A stretch of DNA of 64,000 nt, taken from Pezicula radicicola. Lineage: Eukaryota > Ascomycota > Leotiomycetes > Helotiales > Dermateaceae. The position numbers were made by a program, and so were the translations under genes. How positions within the stretch are numbered: position 1 is the first letter of the stretch; each line of letters begins with the position of its first letter. Under the pieces are notes generated by a model, which saw only the letters and a program-made list of their open reading frames with translations, did no database searches and was not told where the DNA came from. The DNA lies in NCBI GenBank assembly GCA_003008705.1, contig PDUO01000073.1:48518-112517 (forward strand), given 5' to 3'. This document shows, one piece after another, positions 50,406-62,515 of the stretch.

Positions 50406-53400
50406 TTATTATAATAAGGCCGCTAAGTAGAAATTTTCTAGTTATAAACTAGTTTTTAGTTTAAAGAGATTAAGTAGAAATAATAAGGTTTAGTATTAAA
50501 ATAAACTAAATAAAGTAATTTATATAATTATATACCTATAATATATATTTTATAAGTAAAATAAAACTTTCTTAATTTAATAGTTTATATAACTTAATTT
50601 ATATTAAATATAATAGTCTTTATAACTATTAGAATATTAATTTCTAGTATCATGTATAGATTATATAATTACACTAGTCTAACGCTAAACTAATAGGGTT
50701 CTACACTTAGATAAGCCGCTCTATAATATTAGATTATAGGCTATAAGTATAGGGTAGGATAGGTTATAGTAGGGTAGGTATAGCCTCAAGTATACTATAA
50801 ATATAGGGTAGTAGGAGGTATATCGAATAGAGTTATAATAGTTAAGTAGGAGATAATAATATATAGAACTAAAGACTTAAATTTAAAGTTATCTATCTAC
50901 TAAGAAAGAAAGGTTATCTATATATAAAAGGCTAGTTGTAAAGACTACTATATTTAGTATAGATTAAGTTATATAAACTACTAAGTTTAGAAAGTTTTAT
51001 TTTACTTATAAAATACTAGTAAAATAAAACACTATATAAAACACTAATTCGGTTATCTCCTTCCCTATCCGTCTAATTCAGCTAATTCATCTTATTATAT
51101 TTTATAATATAATTATATACTATAATACCCTATAGCTATAGTAACCTTTAGTAGTCACTAAACCCCTATAACTATATTTACTACTTTCGTATATAACTCT
51201 AGCTATATTAGTTATATAACCTTAGTTTTTATATTATATATTTCCTTATTAGGAATAGTATATCTTATAAGCTAAACTAGCTAAATCAAATAGATAGGGA
51301 AGGAGAAAACTAAACTAGTTTCTAGTTTAAGAAGATTAAGTAGGAATAGTAAGGTCTAATTAAATAGATTAAATAAGGTAATTTATATAACTATATACTT
51401 ATAATATATATTTTATTTTATTTTATATTATTTTATTTCACTAGTATTTTATAAGTAAAGTAAAGCCTTCCTAACTTAATAGTTTATATAACTTAGTTTA
51501 TATTAAATATAGTAGCCTTTATAACTAGCCTTTTATATATAGATAGTTACTCTTTCTTAGTAGATAATTATCTTTAAATTTAAGTCTTTAGTTCTATATA
51601 TTATTGTCTCCTATCTACCTATTATAAACTTTGTTCAACGCTCCTCCTACTTTATATTTATAGTATACTTTAGGCTGTACCTATCCTACCTACCTATCCT
51701 ATTTCATCCTATACTTATAGCCTATAACCTAATAATTACCTTAATAGTAAATTTATATAAATTATCTTATTTANTCTACTTAATTAGACCTTACTATTCC
51801 TATTTAATCTTCTTAAACTAGAAACTAGTTTAGTTTTCTCCTTCCCTATCTATTCGATTTAGCTAGTTTAGTTTATAAGATATACTATTCCTAATAAGGA
51901 AGTATATAATATAAAAACTAATATTATATAACTAGTATAGCCGGAGTTATATACAAAAGTAATAATTATAGTTGTAGGGCTTTTTCAACCACTAAAGGCC
52001 ACTATAGCTATAAGGTATTATAGTATATAATTATAAAATATAACACCTACACTAAATAGAGTTATAAAGTCTAGGGATATAGTAATAAAAGAAGACTTAA
52101 TTTATAAGGATAATTTTAATATAGAATAAGATTATACTATTCCTACTATAATAGATAATATAGATTCTACTTCTTCTACTACTAGTAATAATACTAGTAA
52201 TATTATCGAATTATAGGCTATAGATATAGGTGGGAAGAAGGCAGGGTAGAGTAGGTAGGCACAGCCTAAAGCCCACTATAAATATAGGGTAGGAGGAGCG
52301 TCGAACGAATCGAATAATAGGTAGATCAAAGACAATAGTTTAGGGAACTTAAAGACTTAATTCGAAGTTATCTATCTACTAAGAAAGAGAGGCTATCTAT
52401 ATACAAAAGGTTAGTTGTAAGGACTATTACATTTAGTATAGACTAATTTGTATAAACTACTAAGTTAGGAAGGCCTTGCTTTACTTATAAAACACTAGTG
52501 AAATAAAACAATATAAAATAAAACAAAATATATATTATAAGTACATAGTCGTATAGATTACCCTAATAGGTAGTTCACACGAATTACCTTATTTAGTCTA
52601 CTTAATTTAGACCTCGCTATTCCTGCTTAAACAAGTAGTCCTTCCTACCGAACTATAAACTAGTTTATAACTAGAAAACTACTAGTTTAGTTTTCTCCTT
52701 CCCTATCTATTAGATTCGACTAGTTTAGTGTCTTATATATACTATTCCTAATAAGGAAGTATATAATACAGAAACTAAGGTTACGTGACTAATATAACTA
52801 GAGTTATATACGAAAGTAGTAAATATAGTTACAGGGGTTTAGCGACCACTAAAGGTCACTACAGCCATAGGGCATTTATAGTGCGTAATTATATTATAAA
52901 ATACAACAAATATAAACCCTAGCTCTTCTTCTATTATAGAAGAAGAAGAAATAAGTCAAGAAATAAGCGAAGATAAATTAATTTATAGTTTATAGCCTTC
53001 TCCGGTACTAGCGGCAACTTCTAATAGGCTAAATAAACTTATAAATAGATCTATTATAGACGATAAATATAGTCTATAGAGATAAGCTAGATCCTAAATA
53101 TATCTCTACACCTAAGAAATTAAATATTAATTTATAGGGCCTTAATATACTAAAGAGCCCTATAAATATAGAAGACCTTAGTAAAGTAGGAAACTTCCCT
53201 TATAGGCTAGCTTTAATAGCCTATATAGTATCTTTAAATAGAGGGTATAATAATTTTAATAACTTTTATAATATACTAGCTTATAATACTATATTATAGT
53301 TTAAAATAGATAATTTAAATAATTTAAATTATAATCTAAATATAAATTAATAAGTTATATAAGATTATAACTCTATATAAAAATTTATTAATAAAAAGCT

Positions 53401-53689
53401 ATATAACTTTATATTTAAAGACCCTAAGATATATAATATAATAAAGCTATTAATAGTCCTTATAATAAATATTAGACTAAAGCTATATATAATAAATATA
53501 ACTCCTTAAATATATAATATACTTAAGAAGAGGTAGATAGTAATAATATTCCTAATTATAAACTATTAAAGACTAGATAGATTTATAGAATTAAGGAACT
53601 ATCTAATAACTATATAGAATTTAAGCTAGAATTATATAACTAAAGGATTTAAATAGTTATATAGTCTAGACTATATAAATACCTTTATT

Positions 53690-54010
53690 AATATTAAATA
53701 AATAACTTAGAAAAAAGTTTTTATACTAGCTATATTATATAATTAGTATATATATAAAATAGATATAATTTTTACCTTTATATAAAGTAATATAGACTTA
53801 CCTAAAATAAGCCTTAGGTTTTACTAAAAATTCTAATATAATACTTAAATTAAATAAAGTACTATATAGCTTAAAGTAATCTACTAGACTATAGTTTTTA
53901 ACTCTTATATATATACTATAGAGAAATACTTTAAAATTAAAAGACTAGGGCGTATAGTAGATTACTTAGGAATATAAATAAAAAGAACTAGTACTATACT
54001 TAAATTAAAA
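53690..54010 (+). pseudogene. Copia pol (reverse transcriptase) relic
   Basis: In one plus frame, with stops left in, the order WKKVFILAIL, YNWYIYKIDIIF, LPKISLRFY and KYFKIKRLGRIVDYLGI matches successive blocks of Ty1/Copia reverse transcriptase. The last block corresponds to the conserved F-x-(M/I)-KDLGxxxYFLGI. Many codons read stop where Gln or Trp is expected, as C-to-T mutation would give. Confidence 0.7.
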
Positions 54011-54765
54011 TAAACTAAATATATATAAAAGGTACTAAATTAGTACTATTAATTATTATTATATATATATATATATATATATATACTACTAAAGCTCTTT
54101 ATCTCTTAGTTTAATATAGTACTTATTAAGGGGGTATATTATATTTTATAATATAATTATATACTATAATAGCCTATAGTTATAATAATCCTTAGTAGTT
54201 ACTAAACCCTTATAACTATAAATACTACTTTTATATATAACTCTAGTTATATTAGTTATATATTATTAGTTTATATATTATATATTTCCTTATTAGAAAT
54301 AGTATATATTATAAGCTAAATTAATTAAATTTAATATATAGAGAAGGAGAAAACTAAATTAATAGTTTTCTAGTTTAAGAAGATTAAATAGGAATAGTAA
54401 AATTTAATTAAGTAAACCAAATAAAGTAATTTATATAATTATATACTTATAATATATATTTTATTTTATTTATATTTTATAAGTAAAGTAAAGCTTTCTT
54501 AACTTAGTAGTTTATATAACTTAGTTTATACTAAATATAGTAGTCTTTATAACTAGCCTTTTATATATAAGTAGCCTCTCCTTCTTAGTAGATAAATAAC
54601 TTTAAATTAAGTCTCTAAGTCCCCTATATACTATTATCTTTAATCTACCTATTACTCTATTTAATACTCCTCCTACCCTATATTTATAGTGTTCTTTAGG
54701 CTGTGCCTACCCTATCTATTTTACCCTATATGTATAACCTATAATCTGATAATACTCAGAACATC

Positions 54766-55001
54766 ACGTTGTTGTTAACAAGTAATATTTCAAAGTGTAA
54801 TATTTAATGTTAAATGGATCGGTGGAATATTCACTCCGAGACACTTGACTAGTAGACACGCTGTAGATAGCCTCATTTATGCATCCTAGCTCTGCACAGA
54901 ATACAACAACAGAGTTGCCCCCGAAAATGACCTAATAATTGGGCACTTGATGTCTTAAGGAAATTTTTAAACTCTAGACTGCAATGCCATCGTAATTCCA
55001 T
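54766..55001. other. Short spacer
   Basis: 236 bp between the repeat island and the CTP synthase stop codon. Composition returns to normal here. Nothing is recognised. Confidence 0.5.
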
Positions 55002-56865
55002 TTATTGGCTTTCCTGGTTCATTTCCTTTTTTGTGATCGCTGCTGAGACGAAACCCAAATACGGTTTGCTAGGCCGCAAAACCCGAGACAAGTATTCAGG
55101 GTGGAACTGTACACCTACATACCAAGGATGATCCTTAAGCTCAATAATCTCCATACGATCGCGTTGTTCGTCTTTGCCAATAAATTCAAGACCTGCTTTG
55201 CTGAGACGCTCAATATATTTAGGATTGACTTCATAGCGATGACGATGCCGTTCACTAATAACCTTTTTGTTGTCGTATAATTTCCGGACTTTAGACCATT
55301 CGCTGCCTTCCTGGTAGACAGTCGGTCGGCTACCGAGTCTCATTGTACCACCCATATTGATCGTGTCAATCTCCGGCATGAAGATGATTACTGGGTCTGA
55401 ACACTTCGGAGAGAGCTCGATTGAGCCCGCTCCTGGGATATTGCAAACATGACGTGCGAACTCGACAACTGCAAGTTGCATACCTAGACATATTCCCAGG
55501 TAAGGAGTTTTGTTCTCCCTAGCCCATTGTGCAGCTGCAATCATGCCTTCTGTGCCTCGTTCACCGAACCCACCGGGAACGAGGATACCATCTGCTTCGC
55601 GGACCTTGTTCCAGGCCTGATGATAGTCCTTCTCGGAGGACGCGAGAGTGGCTTCTTCTAAGTGTGACGCATCGACCGCGATAAGATTGAGCTTGCGCTG
55701 GCAAGTCATGGCCGAGTGCTCTAATGACTTGAGGACAGAGGTATACGAGTCCATGAAGCCAGTGTATTTACCAACTAGGACAATAGTTACGGTCTTAGAA
55801 ACGTCCGCTCCGTTTGTGGTTAGGGTCTTCCATTTTTCCCACATGTTTACGCCTTTCGAAGTCTGCTGTGGAGTTCTTGTCAAAAGATCGAGATGAAGTA
55901 ATTTAGAGATTGAAGTGACTAAGCCTTGTTCCTCTAATAGGGCAGGAACATAATATGTCGATCTGACATTATGAACAGCTATGATCTCGGAAGGGCTCAC
56001 ATCGCACGACAAGGCAACCTTCTCTATAGTAGATCTGTGGAGCATTACTTCACAACGGCATGCGATCTTTGTACAAATTAGTAGTGGTAGTTCTATAAGA
56101 CAGGACATACTTACCAAATCTGGCTTCAGACCGGTAGATTGCACAGCTCGCATAGCTGCTTGCGTAGGCTTTGTCTTTTGCTCGTCATTCATTATCCTAG
56201 GAACCAAGGTAACAAGCATGTGCAGAAAGTTCTCTCTTCCTACTCTGCCTCGTAATCGCCTCACAGCCTCTAGGAATGGTGCATTCTCCATATCGCCTGC
56301 AGTCCCCCCAAGCTCGATCACACACACGTCTGGTGTCTCTTTTGTGTCGTCAACTGGTATGCGAGCCACCCGCACTATCCAGTCTGCAATGGCATTCACG
56401 AGATCAGGAACGATCTGGACAGTTTTGCCTAGGTAATCCCCACGTCGCTCGGCATGAATAACATGCTGGTATATTTTGCCAGTAGTGATATTGTGCTCAC
56501 GAGTCAAGGTGATGTTCAAGTAGCGTTCATAATTGCCCAAATCGAGGTCGACCTCACCACCGTCATCAAGGACAAAGACTTCTCCATGCTCAGCCGGAGC
56601 CATAGTTCCTGCGTCGACATTTATATAGGGGTCGATCTTGATCATCGTCACGTTCAAACCCATTGTTTTGAGTAGCAGGCCAGTGCTGGAGGCTTTTAAG
56701 AAGTCAGTGTGGTTCTGCGACGTGTGTTGGAAATTATTGTGTAGGAATCATACGTACCGATAATGCCCTTCCCAACGCCACTGACAACGCCTGTACCAGT
56801 ATGAGATTAGCATACACAACTCGCAGACTCAACTGCTTACCTCCGGATACCAAGATATATTTCAT
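55002..56865 (-). CDS. CTP synthase (glutamine-hydrolysing)
   Basis: Four exons, 56865-56841, 56790-56758, 56692-56115 and 56066-55002, give 566 residues, near the usual 560-590. The 48-bp third intron is a multiple of three without a stop. The amidoligase domain starts MKYILVSGGVVSGVGKGII (P-loop) and has IDPYINVDAGTM, EHGEVFVLDDGGEVDLDLGN and KTKPTQAAM. The class I glutamine amidotransferase domain has the nucleophile in PYLGICLGMQLAVVEFARH and the His-Glu pair in VQFHPEYLSR. It makes CTP from UTP, ATP and glutamine. Changes are seen at positions usually invariant, e.g. GTMAPAEHGEVF and GGTAGDMENAPF. It is bounded on both sides by RIP islands. Whether it is the only copy in the genome is unknown. 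Confidence 0.97.
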
Positions 56866-57648
56866 GCTGGCTGTAATGAACAAACTTCACACACGCAAGG
56901 GAATTAATTAGAGCAGAGAAAAGACTGTTTGAAAATATTTGAAAATGAGTAAAAAACTTTTCGGGGGTTGTGCCTTTTCCCGTTAGGCTAAGCGGTGTAG
57001 GTGGGCCAAGGTACAGTAGAACCCCACAGTGGCTTTACTTATTATAGTATTAGAAATAATCTAATAGATAACTAATTATATATATATATAAAAGTACAAG
57101 CTTAAATTATATACTTTCTTTTATAAATTTAGTAGTTTTTAACTTTAAGTACTTATAAATAAATAAAAATAATAATAATAATAAACTCTAAAATAATTCT
57201 TTTAATAAATTATATAATAATATAATATAAATTTTTTTTAAATTATAATATTTAATATTTTAATAAGAATATATATTAAATAATAAATTTATAAGATTAT
57301 AATCTTATATTAATTAAAATAATATATTTAATAATAATTAATATTAACTAATATTATATATATATATTAATTAAACTTTTATAATTTAAAAAAATTTAAT
57401 TAAAAGAATATTTTTTAAATAATAAGTTATATTTAATAATTTTTTTAATTATAAGTATAACTAAAGAGTTTAAATTTTAATTTAAATAAACTAAAAGCTT
57501 ATATTTAATTTATTATTAGTATATTATACTCTATTTATATATCTCTATATATTAATTAATTATTCCAGTAATTATTTTCTACTACTTTAAAGCTTAATAT
57601 AGCATCTAGTAAATTTTACACCTATAAATTTATATTATAACACTTACA
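56866..57648. repeat. CTP synthase promoter side, then RIP-like AT-rich tract
   Basis: 56,866-57,030 has normal composition and should contain the promoter. From about 57,035 to 57,640 the sequence is almost only A and T with long TATATA and TAATAA runs and no frames. The element type is unreadable. Confidence 0.65.
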
Positions 57649-59736
57649 CTAGTTGAATTTCCCTTTTCCTTCTACCTCCGCTGCCTCTTTCACTTGGGTC
57701 CCCTCTCCTGTCACCTCTTTATCTTTCTGTTCACTCTTCTCTTCTTTCAAGTTTACTGTATTTAACTCCTCGTCTACTCGATCGTAAAGCCCCATGACCA
57801 TCCAGAACACTACCCCTGTGAAGGTTAAAGTCACAGCCAACCCGACATACATCCACAGAACCTGGGGATCTTTTGATACCGGGCTAAGCGCCATGCCCAG
57901 CGCATACGCCACTCCGGCTGTAACCTGTCTCAGTGCTTGCACCACCGTTTTCATATGCCGTGGCGCCTTGCTGTAGCTGTACTCGCTGAGGGTCGTGAAG
58001 CCGAGGATCTCTGAGACGGCTACGAGCACGTATATAGGAGCCTGGATCCAGACTTTGATGTGGTTAGGTTCCGGAGCTTTTGTAGGATCTAGCCGTGCCG
58101 CGGGACAGTTTAGAGGAGTGTTATAACAGGGGCCTTGGTCGTAGATTAACTTCTGCACCCCAGCGGCATAGGCCATGCCCGCGGCCATGGTTAGGAGCGC
58201 CATGGCCATGCGTGCAATTGGGCCAAATGGAATGTGGTAGCGGGCGAGAGTTGGATATACGAGGCTCTGGATGAACGGACCGATGATTATACAAGCTATG
58301 GCGTTAAGGATTTGGATGGCGTCGTTTGGGATACCGGTAAGCTGCATTTGGCCAGCTTGTGAGATGAGGTTGTTGGACATCTGATTGATGCCGAGGTAGA
58401 AGAGTACGAACCATGCCCTGTTTGAGAGTTAGATAGGGCAGGGAGAAAAAGAGAACTTCAAGCGCCAAAGGGGCTGAAGGGAGTGTGTAACATACATGAC
58501 TCGACATGCTAGTAGACCAAGTTGGATCTCTGTGACGAAGTGACTAGTCCAGGGAACTATGCGATTGTATTTCTCGAGCTGGTACTCCGGTCTTGCAGCA
58601 TCGAGCTTGAATTTATCGCGGGATGCATAGACAAATACTTTGCTTGCTTTGACAAGTACGTTACCCTGAACGGCAGGTTTTACTTTAAAGTGTTAGTTGC
58701 AAGATCAAGACCACATTTCGACCAACATACCGAATTCTTTGCTAAATACCAACAAAAGCGCAAGAGCGATCCAAATGGCGCTTAAGGCGAGGAGATTGGC
58801 AGACCAGAATCCACACTCTTTCTCAAGATAGGTTGATGCAATAATGGACAGAGCTGCAACATTTGACATCCTGCAGAGTAATTAGCCAATATCATCATGT
58901 TCTCCGTGTAGCGAGTTTTACCAATAGTAGACATTGTAGATGTATTGAAGAGTAAGTGTCCTATCTACGACAACTCGTTCTCCTTTTTTATTTGTTTTCA
59001 CTTGAGGAGGAACGATTGGATACTGGTCTCCTGCTTACAGTTAGCAAAGGGACTCATCTCTTAGAGTGGTACGAACGGACCAATAAAGGGGGAAATTGCC
59101 GATCTTACACCACCAAGTCCTATCCCTATCATAAACATCGAAATAGCTAATCCGGGGACACCACCTCCATGTTCCAAGACTGTCGGTAGAGACGTAACGA
59201 ACTGGATCAAACAACCGCAAGAGTAGAAACTTATTGATTGTTAGTGCTGGCCAGAACTGTACTTTGGAGGTGCACAAACATTACACTAATACATAAAGTC
59301 TTGTACCTTCCTAACCAGACATCCGAGACGACGGCAACAGGTATTGGAATCAGGCTATAAAAGAGGGAGAATGAATTGTTGATGTTTGTAGCAGTTGACT
59401 GTCCCAAGCCCAAAGCCCCTCTAACATCGCTGCCGCCTGGGCTATTTTGCATATAGTTTTCTGTGACGTGGTAAGTTGAGGGTGATAGAAGGGAGTTTTC
59501 GAATTTTTACGCCATGGTGTAGTTACAGCCCAGAACGTAAATCGCTCGACTGCACTAATAACCAATGCTATCCAAACAGTGCGAGGCAACTTGTCGTCGA
59601 CAACATGTTGGAGGTTTTTAATTTCCTCCTCCGTCGCATCATGGGTTTCGTCGTGTGAAGCGGTAGAAGCAACAGGTACCGAGCTCGATGTTGTACGCTT
59701 CTCTGTGGGGGTGCTACCCGCGTTGAGTTCGGGCAT
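57649..59736 (-). CDS. PTR2/POT-family peptide transporter
   Basis: Several short exons between 59736 and 57649 can be followed by family order. The start is MPELNAGSTPTEKRTTSSSV, with a Thr/Ser-rich tail, then VERFTFWAVTTPW|QNYMQN across an intron at about 59,509-59,460. Next come NNSFSLFYSLIPIPVAVVSD and WLGRYKT, then GLGGVRSAISPFIG and DQYPIVPPQVKTNKKGERVV (near 59,030-58,960). SNVAALSIIASTYLEKECGF follows, then VYASRDKFKLDAARPEYQLE. The long last exon (58380 down) has NDAIQILNAIACIIIGP and the C-terminal helices. It ends in a Lys/Glu-rich tail. This is a proton-coupled di/tripeptide (or related small-metabolite) importer with about 12 TM helices. The final helices are adjacent to the AT-rich island, yet appear complete. 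Confidence 0.88.
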
Positions 59737-60504
59737 TGCAGCTACAGGGCGGTTCAGCGTCCTATTTTGACTGGCCAGTCTCCAATGTAATGGGTAGTTT
59801 TAGATGGTATTGTGGCGGCGAGAAACTGTATCTTTCTAGGTAGGCAAGGCTGAAGTCGTAGAAATCGAGGTGCGAAAGACTGGAAGTTCAATATAAAGAT
59901 GCTCCCTTCGTCTTCTGGGACTGCAAGTAACGAGCTGGGTCCATAAGCCTGCATTTGTGGTTCAGATTTCATCTTGCTAGTGGCGGCTAATATTCGTACA
60001 CGGAGGTTCTGAACTTCTGAAAGAGGGGGTTAAACAATTCCAGACTTTCACGTCTGTGTGCTCCTTGTCAAAGGTCTTTGCAGAGTGCAGGGGTTTCAAC
60101 GAATGGTATTTCGCGTGTTTGTTGGTGCTCGGCGCAAGTACTAGAGGGGCCCGGGTGCAATCCCGCGAAGCACACGACATATTACTGTAAGGGGAACAAT
60201 GGCGGCACAACTCCTGATAGAGGGCGACAAACCGGAAGGAGAGACTTATTCCCCCCACAGTATGATAGTAGTAGATGACTTGATTTGCCTCTTGTATTAC
60301 CTGACCACACAAAGTAAACAATCATATCATACCATGGAAAAATAAAGCTCTTGTACCAAGCCACTCATCGAGAAGTAGATCCGGGGTTATTCTTTCTGCC
60401 TATTTCAGGTCACACCCCACCCCACCTCATATTATATAACCTAACCCTACCTCCATACTACCTCTCTTTGTGATTTACTAATAACGCCGATATCAATTGG
60501 GCCA
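59737..60504. other. Intergenic spacer, probable divergent promoter
   Basis: 768 bp between the PTR2 start (-) and an unrecognised gene (+). Short frames are present but none is supported. A C/A-rich stretch occurs near 60,410-60,430. Confidence 0.45.
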
Positions 60505-61247
60505 ATGTCCTACAGTCGGAATTGGCAGCGCGCTCCCCGCAAAGCAATTGGAAGCAATGAGGCATACATGAACATTGTAAATACTGCACGCATCTTGCAA
60601 GTTCGAGGCTCGTTAACGCTCAGCCAACAAAACCGCGCTCGCGAGGCGGCTGTTGTTTTGGAGAAACGACAAGATGCCCCCAACCGTCAGAAATATCGAG
60701 TGTTTCTCTTCCATGTCCACAGCGAATGTGGCCCACATGGCGTGCTGTTGTGTGCGGTGGAGTTGGGCCAACACAAGGCGATTACTATGAGAAACAGTGA
60801 TCGGGCCACTCTTATCGATAAACTCAGAGAGAGTAAAAACCAGCCGTCAATTAACTGTCCAGTCGTTCGATCCCTCGCAGAAGACTTTGGAATACCCAAT
60901 ACTGTTGAAGGAAAGTCTGTTGGTCTAGATGACGTCTAATTACTGACTGGCCTGATATAGATGCCGTCCCTAGTAAGGAGCACGTCGCCTTCCACCAGGG
61001 AAAGCAGATATCCGATCTAGAGCTGTGGGCAACGCACGAAGAGAAAGTTGCTTCGATGGAAAGTCTCAAAGCGACGTATAATTATCCAGCGATTTGTTAC
61101 TCACTTGGAAAAAGTAGCCAAGTAGCAGAAGGAGAAGATTGGTACCATGATTACAGTGACAATGATTCACTTCAGAGTAAAGAGACCATTTTGATAAGTT
61201 ATATGCCTGTTGGCGTTCATTCTCTAACATACGTCATAAGCCTCTAG
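60505..61247 (+). CDS. Hypothetical protein, two exons
   Basis: Exon 60505-60922 and exon 60961-61247 join in phase (G|AT = Asp) across a 38-bp intron with a TACTGAC branch site and ATATAG end, giving 234 residues. No family is recognised. The N-terminal part (MSYSRNWQRAPRKAIGSNEA, then TLSQQNRAREAAVVLEKRQ) is basic and helical. The middle (KYRVFLFHVHSECGPHGVLL) may form strands. The C-terminal part (ELWATHEEKVASMESLKATY) is helical and then acidic. The length of the open frames and the clean splice support a real gene. It lies 58 bp before another unrecognised gene on the same strand. Confidence 0.5.
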
Positions 61248-61305
61248 GGAACACAGCGAGAGCCCCCCGAAAACCTCTGCATCTCTCATATTTTCGAGCA
61301 GTCGG

Positions 61306-61902
61306 ATGGACGCATCTCCTTCGGATACACAAACTAAACTCGCATGCGGAAGCTCGCCAGATAGGCCGAATAATATCATTGCGCAACAAGTTATTGAACA
61401 CGCCTCGCTCGAAGGCATTCGGGCGGTTTTTGACGAATACATTTGCAGTGTAATCAGAAGAGTCACGGTTCGGACCAAGGAAATAGCCACTTGGAAAGCA
61501 TCTGTCACCGCAGTGTTTCCTACTTGGGGAGGTCCTATCGATTGTCTGTTGAGTTTGTATGTGTGTGAATGGGGGGTGGAATATCTGGCAATGGTCTTGT
61601 TTAATGCACGGGTGAAATGGGTAGAGCAGGTCAAACATATCGTTTTCAGCGATGGAATCACGCTGATGATATCGGACTCTGAGGCGACCCTCAGAGGCGT
61701 TCGTGATGAAGCTCTCATCACAGTGTTTGGTCCGGAGATACACGACGCTATTAGCGATAGCCCTATTCGCAGAAGGGAGGTACAAGAAGGGAAGCAAGTC
61801 ACAGAATGTGTGTCAATGATCCTGACGAAGAACGGATCTTTCATCAATCTGTTTATGGGTTTAGATAAAGGACTTGAAATAATAAAAAAGCTTTATACCT
61901 AA
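61306..61902 (+). CDS. Hypothetical protein
   Basis: An uninterrupted frame of 198 residues. It starts MDASPSDTQTKLACGSSPDR and contains HASLEGIRAVFDEYICSVIR and WGGPIDCLLSLYVCEWGVEY. Toward the end it has VSMILTKNGSFINLFMGLDK. No motif is recognised. The composition is protein-like, with regular hydrophobic spacing. An overlapping minus-strand frame of similar length is Ser/Thr/Cys-rich and looks like its shadow. The close spacing with the preceding gene may mean both derive from one transcript or one larger gene. Confidence 0.45.
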   Translation: MDASPSDTQTKLACGSSPDRPNNIIAQQVIEHASLEGIRAVFDEYICSVIRRVTVRTKEIATWKASVTAVFPTWGGPIDCLLSLYVCEWGVEYLAMVLFNARVKWVEQVKHIVFSDGITLMISDSEATLRGVRDEALITVFGPEIHDAISDSPIRRREVQEGKQVTECVSMILTKNGSFINLFMGLDKGLEIIKKLYT

Positions 61903-62515
61903 ATTGTGATGCTCTACTTGTGAATGCAACTTGATCAGTCTTATAAAACCAAGGTTGTAGATTTACAGATACTGTTCAAAGTAAAATAGGCCATAGTAAA
62001 CATTATGGAGGATTATGACGTCCACGATGGGCGAGACCAATTAGACCTTAAATGATCACCGCTTTGTAGGCGGTGGCCATAAGAGCCTTAGAGTGCCCTA
62101 AAAAATACAAGCTATAGTGCCCTAATTATTCTGCTGGCAGAAAAACCTGGAAGGCTAACTAATTAAGGTGTAATGCATCAAACGCTGACCTTGATTCTGC
62201 CGTTCGTATGAAGAGCGGTGTCCGTGAGCGGTGTGGTAAGCCCCACCAAGATCTGATAGACGCAAATCAGATATGTATAATTGCAGCACTATAGCCCCAA
62301 GTAATCATAATATGTATTACCTGACTGAAATTCCTATCGTTACAAACTACAATCCGGTGGTCAAACTGTCCGACGATTTCCTCAAGATGCAGGTGTGCAA
62401 ATTCTGGAAAGCAAATACGTCATTGGCTGGAAATCTGTTCCTGTTTTGCTATTTCCAACATCGCGGGTACTCGGCCGGCGCTACAAAGAGGCTCAATTTT
62501 AAATAGGGTTTTAGT
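61903..62515. other. Spacer with a short unassigned frame
   Basis: A 77-codon plus frame at 62,273-62,506 includes IPIVTNYNPVVKLSDDFLKM. It is not recognised and is probably not a complete gene. The sequence passes into AT-rich DNA at about 62,510. Confidence 0.45.

Larger units (their letters stand above)
49270..54765. mobile_element. Nested RIP-degraded Copia retrotransposon and repeat copies
   Basis: A repeat of about 650 bp (recognised by TATAGGCTATA, CTACTAAGAAAGAGAGGCTA and CTCCTTCCCTATC) occurs forward at about 49,440-50,110 and 52,213-52,912. It is split forward at about 50,728-51,065 plus 51,740-52,047, and is reversed at about 51,097-51,735 and 54,131-54,760. Between 52,920 and 54,130 the plus strand carries a Copia reverse-transcriptase relic: ITWKKVFILAILYNWYIYKI near 53,700 and KRLGRIVDYLGI near 53,940, with many stops. 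Composition is extremely AT-rich throughout. An ambiguous base N is at 51,774. The repeats are probably LTRs or solo LTRs, but those flanking the pol relic are inverted rather than direct. Confidence 0.8.

Noticed and set aside
61224..61847. 207-residue minus-strand frame
   Set aside because: Ser/Thr/Cys-rich and fully antisense to the more protein-like plus-strand frame at 61,306.
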